Positions 27,575 through 33,632 of a stretch of DNA of 33,632 nucleotides are shown here, piece by piece. Position 1 is the first letter of the stretch, and each line of letters opens with the position of its first letter. The notes below the pieces were generated by a model that was not told where the DNA came from, made no database searches, and saw only the letters and a list, made by a program, of their open reading frames with translations. Origin of the DNA: Anaerolineae bacterium (lineage in GTDB: Bacteria > Chloroflexota > Anaerolineae > Promineifilales > Promineifilaceae); the NCBI GenBank assembly GCA_030425205.1, contig JAUIAP010000054.1, forward strand, positions 1 through 33,632, in the 5' to 3' direction. Made by a program: the position numbers and the translations under genes.

Positions 27575-28339
27575 TCATAAAAATGAAGGCAAGTAGAAAG
27601 AAAGAAAGTTCAACGACTCCGCACCTGCCGTAAAGGTGGGGGCCGTCGCGTTGGGTGTGGCGAGGACAACATCGTACAGTCCGAGCGATGTTGGTTTGAT
27701 TGCGCCATTCGCGCTACCGCTGCCGTTGACGACATAAAGGAAGAGGTCTTCCCCTTCGCGCGGCCGTTCAAACGTCGATTGACCACCAGCAGGGATAATC
27801 GTGCTGGACAGCCGCGCGTTGACGTGTGCGTTTGTCGCGCCATGTTCGCCGATGATGTCGCGCACCACGCCATCGCCAATCGTGCGCGGTGGCATCTTGT
27901 CAAGCGAGATTTGCTCGTAGTTTGGCGCAACGCCCATATATTTTGTGTCAGCCACATACCAAATCTGAATGACGCGCGTGGCTTGGTCAGTGCGATTGAG
28001 TTCTTGATGCTGGATGTAGTTGCCAGAGAACATGCGCTGGACTTCACTGGCGCGAATCGTGCCTTTACCGCCCGTTGAATCTTCGTGATACAGCTCGCCG
28101 TCGATGACGTAGGTGTAGATTTCGAGGCCGCGATGCTGATGCCACGTAAAGCCGTTGTGCGGCTTAATCTGCGACATGTGGGCGGTCAACATGCCGCTAA
28201 GACGTTGCAGGGTGCTGTACCCGCCGACGGCCATGTGGACGGTCAGCCAGTCAATTGGGTTGAGGGTGGGAAAATTATCGGCCGAAAGCAACGTCAAATC
28301 CTGCTTCGGCAACTCTCCACGAATAATCGAATCAAACAT
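27575..28339 (-). CDS. Pirin family bicupin protein
   Basis: 254 aa, start ATG at 28339 with AAGGAG 6 nt upstream. The N-terminal cupin carries the pirin metal ligands: His67 and His69 (WHQHRGLE), His111 and Glu113 (IQHQELNRT), matching the iron site of known pirins. The C-terminal cupin is about 155-250 (FERPREGEDLFLYVVNG). Pirins bind Fe(II); several bacterial ones oxidise flavonoids such as quercetin, others modulate enzymes or transcription, so the reaction here is open. It is the last gene of the DoxX / SRPBCC / flavin oxidoreductase operon, 9 nt after the oxidoreductase, which suggests a redox or aromatic-compound role. Confidence 0.9.
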   Translation of the reverse strand: MFDSIIRGELPKQDLTLLSADNFPTLNPIDWLTVHMAVGGYSTLQRLSGMLTAHMSQIKPHNGFTWHQHRGLEIYTYVIDGELYHEDSTGGKGTIRASEVQRMFSGNYIQHQELNRTDQATRVIQIWYVADTKYMGVAPNYEQISLDKMPPRTIGDGVVRDIIGEHGATNAHVNARLSSTIIPAGGQSTFERPREGEDLFLYVVNGSGSANGAIKPTSLGLYDVVLATPNATAPTFTAGAESLNFLSFYLPSFL

Positions 28340-28348
28340 AATAGCTCC

Positions 28349-29365
28349 TTATTTTCCACCTAAGAGCGGTTTGATGCGGCTTCCAATTAGCTCCATCGAG
28401 CGCATCAGTTGCGTGTGCGTCAAGCCCGCATTGTCCATCTGAAAAGTCACCCGCGAAATGCCCCCCAGCGCGTCACTATGCCGCAAAATTCGCTCCGCGA
28501 CCTCTTCAGGCGCACCGACAAGCAGTGCGCCGCGCTCGCCAATTTGTGCATCAAAATGTCTGCGTGTCACAGGCGGCCAGCCACGCTCTTTCCCCAGTCG
28601 CGTGAACATCTCAGCGTAGCCGGGGTAATATGTCTCAACCGCTTCTTCGACACTGTCAGCGACGAACCCCAGCGAGTGCAGTCCAACTTTTAGCGCTTCA
28701 GGGGCATGTCCCGCTTGCAAACCCGCTTGCCGATATAGCTCAACAAGGGGTGCAAAACGATCCGTCTTGCCACCGATTACGGCGACCATCAACGGCAAAC
28801 CCAACGTGCCAGCACGCGCAAACGAGGCGGGTGTGCCGCCAACGCCGAGCCAGATCGGCAGTTTCTCTTGCAGGGGGCGCGGATAGATCGCTTGGTTTTT
28901 GAGCGGTGGTCGAAATTGCCCAGACCAAGAGAGTTGCTCTTGGTCACGAATTTTTAGCAGTAGATCGAGCTTTTCCGCAAAAAGCGCGTCGTAATTTTGC
29001 AGGTCGAGGCCAAATAGCGGGAACGCTTCGGTAAAGGAACCGCGCCCCACAACCATTTCAGCGCGACCCTGTGAAATCAAATCCAGCGTGGCAAAATTTT
29101 GGAAGGCAATGACAGGATCGGCCGCACTTAACACCGTGACGGCACTCGTTAGGCGGATGCGTTTTGTTTGTGCGGCGGCAGCGGCCAATATCAGGGTGGG
29201 CGCAGCATCGAGAAACTCTTCTCTAAAGTGCTGTCCAATCCCAAACACGTCGAGACCAACGCGGTCGGCATGAACCATTCTTTCGAGCAGTTCAGCCATC
29301 GCGTTGGCATTGTTGCCGACATTATCTGACCTGCTGCCTGCAAAACTATCAATTCCAATTTCCAT
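28349..29365 (-). CDS. LLM-class flavin-dependent oxidoreductase
   Basis: 338 aa, start ATG at 29365 with GGAG upstream. The luciferase-like fold is shown by ADRVGLDVFGIGQHFREEFL near the N-terminus, TKRIRLTSAVTVLSAADPV, the flavin-site segment GRAEMVVGRGSFTEAFPLFG, and PIWLGVGGTPASFARAGTLG. Length matches bacterial-luciferase-like monooxygenases. These enzymes use FMN (or F420) to oxidise or reduce small organic molecules; the substrate cannot be told. The gene lies 24 nt after the SRPBCC gene and 9 nt before the pirin gene, in one operon under the divergent TetR regulator. Confidence 0.92.
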   Translation of the reverse strand: MEIGIDSFAGSRSDNVGNNANAMAELLERMVHADRVGLDVFGIGQHFREEFLDAAPTLILAAAAAQTKRIRLTSAVTVLSAADPVIAFQNFATLDLISQGRAEMVVGRGSFTEAFPLFGLDLQNYDALFAEKLDLLLKIRDQEQLSWSGQFRPPLKNQAIYPRPLQEKLPIWLGVGGTPASFARAGTLGLPLMVAVIGGKTDRFAPLVELYRQAGLQAGHAPEALKVGLHSLGFVADSVEEAVETYYPGYAEMFTRLGKERGWPPVTRRHFDAQIGERGALLVGAPEEVAERILRHSDALGGISRVTFQMDNAGLTHTQLMRSMELIGSRIKPLLGGK

Positions 29366-29389
29366 CTTATTTACTCCGTTATCCCACGT

Positions 29390-29845
29390 CTATTGGGCTT
29401 CAATCAACTGCTTTGCAGTGTTCAAATAGCGACGGATGCGTCGCGAGTATGACCGCGCAACCAGCTCAACAGGTAGCGTAATCGGTAACATTTGGCGCGT
29501 CAATTCGAGGTCAAACGCCAGTTCATAGATAAATTTTGACTGGTTCGACCCAAGCGATTCAACTTGGCGGGTGCTGCGCAGCCATACGTGGTCATCTGGC
29601 GTCTCCATGACGATGCGCTCGGGAGCTTCAAGCTCAGTGATATAGGTTGGGGTTACGGTGTGCAGGAATTTGAAGAAGGAGGAATACTCCATCAACAGCG
29701 TGCCAGCCGCGATTTCGCCCTGCACATCCATCTCATCGACTTCGCTGCGCCATAGTGGATCGTTGTTGCCATCGCTGACAAACGCAAAAACTTCTTCGGC
29801 CGATTTATCGATTACAATTGTGTCTTGCAATTCAACTTTTTTCAT
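29390..29845 (-). CDS. SRPBCC (START/Bet v1-like) family protein
   Basis: 151 aa, start ATG at 29845 after AAAGAG. The pattern of the family is clear: IVIDKSAEEVFAFVSD at the N-terminus (strand then helix), DPLWRSEVDEM, a central sheet (TPTYITELEAPERIVMETPD), and a long C-terminal helix with SRRIRRYLNTAKQLIE. These small proteins bind hydrophobic ligands in a deep cavity; some act as cyclases or lipid carriers. No catalytic residues can be assigned. It is the second gene of the operon, 11 nt after the DoxX gene. Confidence 0.85.
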   Translation of the reverse strand: MKKVELQDTIVIDKSAEEVFAFVSDGNNDPLWRSEVDEMDVQGEIAAGTLLMEYSSFFKFLHTVTPTYITELEAPERIVMETPDDHVWLRSTRQVESLGSNQSKFIYELAFDLELTRQMLPITLPVELVARSYSRRIRRYLNTAKQLIEAQ

Positions 29846-29856
29846 TTTTCATCTCT

Positions 29857-30237
29857 TTACCAGGCTGGAACCAGCACAAAACGACCATATGCCACAAATG
29901 CCGCCAGCAGTAAAAGCACAATGTTTGTTGCTGGTGACTCACTGCGCTGCACGTGAAGTACCGCTGCACCGATCATCGTGCAGACAAACCCGACTGCCGC
30001 AAGCGGTGTCAACCACGGCAAAATGCCCGTTAGCTGTGGCAAGATCAGGCCCAACGCGATCAGCACTTCCAAAATGCCAATCGACTTGACCGTGCTGGCT
30101 GAAAGAGAATCAACCCACGCCATTCTGTCACCCGCCGTCTCTTTTAATTCATCCTTCGATTTTGTTGCCTTCATCATGCCTGCCATCAAAAACATGACGG
30201 CCAGCAAGCCCTGCACTATCCATAAAACAATATTCAT
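29857..30237 (-). CDS. DoxX family membrane protein
   Basis: 126 aa. The ATG at 30237 is chosen over a GTG at 30246 because AAAGGTG lies 6 nt before the ATG and would touch the GTG. Four membrane segments are visible: IVLWIVQGLLAVMFLMAGMM, VKSIGILEVLIALGLILPQL, LTPLAAVGFVCTMIGAAVLH and NIVLLLLAAFVAYGRFVLVP. The AGMMK and GILE positions match DoxX-like small membrane proteins, which often accompany oxidoreductases and redox stress genes. It is the first gene of the operon and faces the TetR gene across a 137-bp spacer. Confidence 0.87.
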   Translation of the reverse strand: MNIVLWIVQGLLAVMFLMAGMMKATKSKDELKETAGDRMAWVDSLSASTVKSIGILEVLIALGLILPQLTGILPWLTPLAAVGFVCTMIGAAVLHVQRSESPATNIVLLLLAAFVAYGRFVLVPAW

Positions 30238-30256
30238 TGTATTCACCTTTAATTTC

Positions 30257-30364
30257 TTGTTAACAACAGTTGTTGTTTATAATTCGCTTGTTGGCTAGAA
30301 TGCTATCGTTGTATACAAACGAAAACAACCATCAACATCTAACGATTGTTGAGTTAGACAACAA
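30257..30364. promoter_or_regulatory. TetR operator candidates in the divergent spacer
   Basis: The spacer between the DoxX and TetR genes carries palindromes of one type: TTGTTAACAA (30257-30266) and TTGTATACAA (30309-30318), both TTGT-N2-ACAA. A looser copy, TTGTTG-N7-CAACAA, lies at 30346-30364 just before the TetR ribosome site, and AACAACAGTTGTT overlaps the first site. TATAAT (30278-30283) sits between the first two sites. Placement fits a regulator that represses both itself and the operon. Confidence 0.55.
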
Positions 30365-30374
30365 AAGGTGAAAA

Positions 30375-30944
30375 ATGTTGCATAAATCGGAAAAACTTGA
30401 TCCTCGCGTCGTTCGCACACGCCGCGATTTGTCCGCGTCAATGTGTTCGCTGATGCGCGAAAAAACGTTTAGCCACATTACGGTGCAGGAGATCGCGGAA
30501 AAGGCGATCATTAATCGTGCAACCTTTTACGCACATTTTGAAGACAAGTACAAACTGCTGGAAATTATGGTGCGGAGGACGTTTCAGGAGCAGCTAGAGA
30601 GCAAAATTAAATCGTGTGAGGGATATACGCCTGAGAATTTGCGGCTATTGATGTTGACGACCTGCGAATTTCTCGCGGGGTTTGACGATGAGTTTGCGCC
30701 GCGAAGTGGCAACGACCACCCGCCGATCACGCGGCAGATTCAGCCGTTTCTCTATGAAGTGCTTTTGCGTTGGGCGACGTTATCTGAGATCGATTCGGCC
30801 GAAATAACCGCCATGACCTTTAGTTGGGCGATCTTTGGGTCAGCCTTGCAGTGGTCACGGGGGGAACGGGAGATTTCGGCCGAAACCCTCACCACTCAAA
30901 CGATACATTTGCTGACAGAAGGGATCGCAGAGTCGCTCGATTGA
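30375..30944 (+). CDS. TetR/AcrR family transcriptional regulator
   Basis: 189 aa, start ATG at 30375 with AAAGGTG 5 nt upstream. The N-terminal helix-turn-helix is typical: ITVQEIAEKAIINRATFYAH followed by FEDKYKLLE (about residues 35-63). The C-terminal ligand domain (about 75-185) ends in a helix bundle with WAIFGSALQWSRGE. TetR proteins usually repress until a small molecule binds. Divergent orientation to DoxX / SRPBCC / LLM / pirin and the palindromes between them make that operon the obvious target. The gene contains two TCGGCCGA motifs. Confidence 0.92.
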   Translation: MLHKSEKLDPRVVRTRRDLSASMCSLMREKTFSHITVQEIAEKAIINRATFYAHFEDKYKLLEIMVRRTFQEQLESKIKSCEGYTPENLRLLMLTTCEFLAGFDDEFAPRSGNDHPPITRQIQPFLYEVLLRWATLSEIDSAEITAMTFSWAIFGSALQWSRGEREISAETLTTQTIHLLTEGIAESLD

Positions 30945-31018
30945 GTTGCGCTATGCCAAATTGGCTGTGATGATACTTTCGTGAAAGCTGTTCGTAGTTC
31001 AATACCATCACCAAAGAA

Positions 31019-31366
31019 TCAGGTAGTCGAGGGGTGAATAGCCCCAAGACGGCTGGCTATGGCGAAAAACTGCGCAATAAATAATGGGTCTGGGGTATCT
31101 GGGAGGCAATTTAATAGCCGCCGAGCGTACCAAAGACCACGATAACGAGTTTTTAGGTCGAGAACACTCCGATTGGAGACGTCGGTTGACGCCAGCAATG
31201 CATGGGAGACATTGACCATAAACATGGCCAAGTTCGCCGCGTTGTAGACGGGGAGTTCTTTGATGTTCATGAAATCTTCCAAGCCCCAAAATTGTTTGGC
31301 ATCGCGGAAGTTGAACTCAATGGTATGATCACAAATGATAAATTCTGCATGGTACGGACAGGAACA
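31019..31366 (-). pseudogene. Transposase C-terminal remnant (IS4-like DDE family)
   Basis: The minus-strand frame has TIEFNFRDAKQFWGLEDFMN (the region of the catalytic glutamate in IS4-type transposases), then VYNAANLAMFMVN and LDLKTRYRGLWYARRLLNCL, the usual end of these proteins. A TAG stop in frame at 31367-31369 ends the open stretch upstream, and the other two catalytic aspartates are missing. About the last 115 residues of a roughly 400-aa enzyme remain. No intact terminal inverted repeats were identified. It is an insertion-sequence scar between the TetR gene and the recombinase. Confidence 0.75.
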
Positions 31367-31460
31367 CTAGAACTGACATGGTGGAGAAGACCGTTGAGAT
31401 TGCGAGAATAGAGTAAATCAAAGACCGTCTACAGGAACAAAAGTGAATGTAGGAGGTCAA

Positions 31461-31685
31461 ATGAAACGAGAATGGAAAATCGGCCGAAGCCTGATTGAAA
31501 AGGAAGAAGGCCAAAGACGCTGGGACAGTGCATTTCAACAACTCCTACAGTGGGCGCAAACAAACGCCGTAGAAAAACAGGAGTCTGAAAATGAAAATAG
31601 CAATGTACAGCCGGGTCTCGACAACGCGCCAAGCGCAACAGCAGACAATAGAACAACAGATAAAACGGTTAACACAGGAGATTGA
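31461..31685 (+). CDS. Small charged protein overlapping the recombinase gene
   Basis: 74 aa from the ATG at 31461 (AGGAGG 5 nt upstream, the best ribosome site in the area). The N-terminal half is helical and charged (IGRSLIEKEEGQRRWDSAFQ, then QLLQWAQTN), the C-terminal half is polar and probably disordered. The family is not recognised. Its last 95 nt overlap the start of the serine recombinase in another frame, so the two are translationally linked, and it may help or regulate the recombinase. It contains one TCGGCCGA motif. Confidence 0.6.
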   Translation: MKREWKIGRSLIEKEEGQRRWDSAFQQLLQWAQTNAVEKQESENENSNVQPGLDNAPSATADNRTTDKTVNTGD

Positions 31686-32148
31686 AAAACATGCTGGGTG
31701 GGAAATAGAAGCAGAGCACATTTATCAAGATGAAGGGTACTCAGGGGCAACGCTAAACCGACCAGGATTAGACCGATTAAGAGATGATGCGGGAATGGCG
31801 CAGTTTGAAATTGTGTTGATGACAGCACCAGACAGGCTGGCACGCAAATATGTCCATCAGGTGTTATTAGTAGAAGAGCTACAGCAAAAAGGGTGTCAAG
31901 TGAGCTTTCTAGAACGGCCGATGAAGGCAGACGACCCGCACGACCAATTGTTGCTACAAATTCGTGGGGCAGTCGCCGAATACGAGCGCAACCTAATCGC
32001 GGAACGAATGCGGCGCGGTCGTCAGGCAAAATTGCGTGCAGGGACATTACTGCCATGGACGACTGCGCCATATGGATACATTTTGGATGCTGAACGTCCA
32101 AGAGACCCCAGTCGTGTGCAGATTGACCCAGTCAAGTACCACCACTGA
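31591..32148 (+). pseudogene. Large serine recombinase, N-terminal part (interrupted)
   Basis: Starts at the ATG at 31591 with AGGAG 8 nt upstream. The resolvase domain (residues 1-145) has the nucleophile Ser10 in YSRVSTTRQ, the conserved DEGYSGATLNRPGLDRL, and the arginine-rich VLMTAPDRLARK and AEYERNLIAERMRRG. The start of the recombinase domain (APYGYILDAERPRDPSRVQI) is present up to Lys182; the frame then enters an inserted element and stops three codons later. The catalytic domain is complete, but the DNA-binding part is separated from it, so this copy should not be active. Without the insert the protein would be about 555 aa, normal for the family. Confidence 0.88.
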
Positions 32149-32448
32149 AAGTGGTGGCATGAAGTAATGCACCTAGAAGGTGCGATGTTACGGGTCAAAT
32201 AGTGACGAAGTACGTTCAATCGGTTAGGTCTGTCCATGAAAAAAGTAACCTGTTTATGGGAAAGCAGAGACTGAGCCTCTGTTGCCTTGAATACTGCCGG
32301 CAGCCTGCCTTTTAGCAACCATTTTTTTGCCAAGCAACCGACTATTGACGCTGGCTTCATGAAAAAATGATACTGAACATACTCAATGCACTGGTAGAAC
32401 CATTACTTATTCCACTACCAGAGGTAGTGGTTTAATCAGTTAATTAAA
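32137..32448 (+). mobile_element. 312-bp hairpin-ended non-autonomous element (IS200/IS605-like PATE)
   Basis: The insert lies between codon 182 (AAG, 32134-32136) and GCG (32449) of the recombinase; joining the flanks restores a continuous reading frame. The left end has hairpin CCACCACT-GAA-AGTGGTGG (32139-32157) and a second, GCACCT-AGA-AGGTGC (32169-32183). The right end has CCACTACC-AGA-GGTAGTGG (32412-32430) followed by TTTAATCAGTTAATTAAA. There are no terminal inverted repeats and no clear target duplication, and no coding frame of useful length. Subterminal hairpins near each end, insertion 3' of a short motif (GTCAAG) and lack of duplication are hallmarks of IS200/IS605 single-strand transposition, here without tnpA or tnpB. 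Edges are certain to within about 1-2 nt only. Confidence 0.7.
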
Positions 32449-33570
32449 GCGGAAATCATTAGACAAATTTTCGCATGGTACACAGCGGTCGATGAGCGTT
32501 GGTCACTGTATAAAATCGCCAAACAACTGACTGACCAAGGCATCCCAACCCCACGCGGGGGGGAGCGTTGGAACGTGGCATCTATTCGCCACATGTTACG
32601 TTCGCAAGCTTATGCTGGCACAGCTTTTAGTGGTCGGCAACGCTCAGTACCTGCTCAAAGACGCAAGTCGGCAATGCTACCGGTCGGTTCTGGTCAAAGT
32701 ATCGCTCCTGCGCCAGAAGATGAATGGATTGCGGTGAGTGTGCCAGCGATTATCACAATGACGCAATATGAGGCTGCCCAACACCGTTTGGAAGAAAACA
32801 AACAGACGGCACGACGCAACAATAAAACGCATCAATACTTGCTGCGTGGGTTAGTCAGTTGTGGACAATGCCGCCTCTCCGCCTCTGGCAAGGAACGGCG
32901 TGGCTACCTCTACTATGTTTGTCGCGGTCATGACGATGCACTCCGCAAGGCTAAAGATGAACGCTGCACCGCTCGCTATGCCCCTGTCGCGGCACTTGAC
33001 CAACTCGTCTGGCAAGACTTATGTCGAATTTTGCAAGACCCCACAATTATTACTTCCCAATTACAACGCGCTCAATCTGGAGCATGGTTGCCACAAGCTC
33101 TGCAAGCACGTCTGAAAACGGTCAACCAAGCACTCAAACAATTGGAACGTCAACAGACTCGCTTGCTCGACCTCTTTCTGGCAGAGGTGATTGAGCGTGC
33201 AGAATTTGAGCGCAAACGACACGAGTTAGCCCAAACAAAACATGGCTTAGAACAACAATTGCGCCAACTGGAGGCGCAAGCCCAAAAACAGATCGATACA
33301 CTTGAGTTAAGTCAAAATATTGCGGCATTTTGCCAACGACTACAGCCTACCTTAGAGCAGTTGAATTTTGACCAGCGTCGCAAGCTCGTTGAATTGCTCA
33401 TTGACCGGGTGATTATCGATGATGAAAACGTCGAGATTCGCTATGTCATTCCCACCTCTCCCCAAGGTGAAATTTCTCGCTTTTGTCATTTGCGTTTAAA
33501 CTATTTCGATTTGAAATCGCAGTTTGTAAAAATCGACCAATTTCTCCCATGCAAGGGAAAGGTCGGATGA
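32449..33570 (+). pseudogene. Large serine recombinase, C-terminal part (interrupted)
   Basis: 373 codons continue the recombinase after the insert: AEIIRQIFAWYTAVDERWSL, then YKIAKQLTDQGIPTPRGG and WNVASIRHMLRSQAYAG, the standard recombinase domain. A zinc ribbon follows (SCGQC near 32867, with later cysteines in YYVCRGHD and DERCTARY). A long coiled coil then spans roughly 33100-33330 (Gln-, Leu- and Glu-rich). A final segment LNFDQRRKLVELLIDRVIID is common at the end of these proteins. This half has no ribosome site at a plausible start, and the catalytic serine lies in the severed upstream half. No phage structural genes are in the window, so the parent may be an integrative element whose body lies to the right. 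Confidence 0.85.
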
Positions 33571-33632
33571 AAACAAGATAATGTGAGCCTGCTGCTGAGT
33601 TTGCAGATTGACCTTCACAATCACAACGACAT

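Larger units (their letters stand above)
630..31487. repeat. Dispersed palindrome TCGGCCGA (about 41 copies)
   Basis: Counted by eye across the window, for example at 630-637, 3002-3009 and 31480-31487, and within or near nearly all the genes. Most copies (about 35 of 41) have A or T on both sides, giving WTCGGCCGAW. A random 8-bp word is expected about 0.5 times in 33.6 kb. Copies occur in all three codon frames (Ser-Ala-Glu/Asp, x-Gly-Arg, x-Arg-Pro-x), so the constraint acts on DNA rather than protein. Coordinates given span the first and last copies. Confidence 0.85.

Noticed and set aside
31008..31289. A 93-codon minus-strand frame.
   Set aside because: It overlaps the transposase remnant in another frame; only the 31019-31366 frame shows transposase motifs.
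32139..32430. Repeated short hairpins as a possible CRISPR array.
   Set aside because: The hairpins differ from each other and there are no regularly spaced repeats or spacers; a mobile element with hairpin ends explains them.

Overview
The window looks like chromosomal DNA of a Chloroflexota bacterium (filamentous or Anaerolineae-like). That placement is inference from protein style: very large surface proteins built of calcium-binding DxDxDG repeats and LamG domains, beta-propeller sensor kinases with NarL-type regulators, and an S8 peptidase with a C-terminal membrane anchor. No rRNA, tRNA or CRISPR array was seen. A dispersed palindrome, TCGGCCGA, occurs about 41 times by eye count (about 0.5 expected by chance), mostly inside genes and in all three codon frames.

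Layout. 1-9947 (+): 3' part of a giant protein (at least 3314 aa; the start lies outside the window) with DxDxDG repeats, a block of membrane segments in the middle, seven LamG domains and a C-terminal membrane anchor. 9948-10261: convergent spacer with a 26-bp perfect inverted repeat. 10262-16927 (-): a 2221-aa paralogue of the first protein. 17176-20859 (-): a two-gene operon with a two-propeller sensor kinase and a NarL-type response regulator, directly upstream of the second giant gene. 21090-22454 (-): an unrecognised secreted, membrane-anchored protein. 22800-25285 (+): an S8 peptidase gene broken by an out-of-frame internal loss that removes the catalytic serine. 25477-25578 (+): a 33-codon gene for a single-span membrane peptide. 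25640-27149 (-): a response-regulator N-terminus running out of frame into an N-terminally truncated sensor kinase. 27253-27546 (+): the tail of a short-chain dehydrogenase.

27575-30237 (-): a tight operon DoxX / SRPBCC / luciferase-like flavin oxidoreductase / pirin, divergent from a TetR regulator (30375-30944, +). The shared spacer holds TTGTNNACAA palindromes. This looks like a self-contained electrophile- or aromatic-responsive redox module. 31019-33570: a transposase tail, a 74-codon gene, and a large serine recombinase split by a 312-bp non-coding element with hairpin ends (IS200/IS605-like, with no transposase of its own).

Points that stand out: the HIP1-like palindrome; the paralogous giant surface proteins beside a dedicated-looking two-component pair; a conserved promoter architecture (AGTACATTTGYCTAT, 22 nt, then TAYACT) before two genes, with a third orphan copy of the box; a cluster of deletion-type junctions between about 14.5 and 27.5 kb; and the hairpin-ended element in the recombinase gene.
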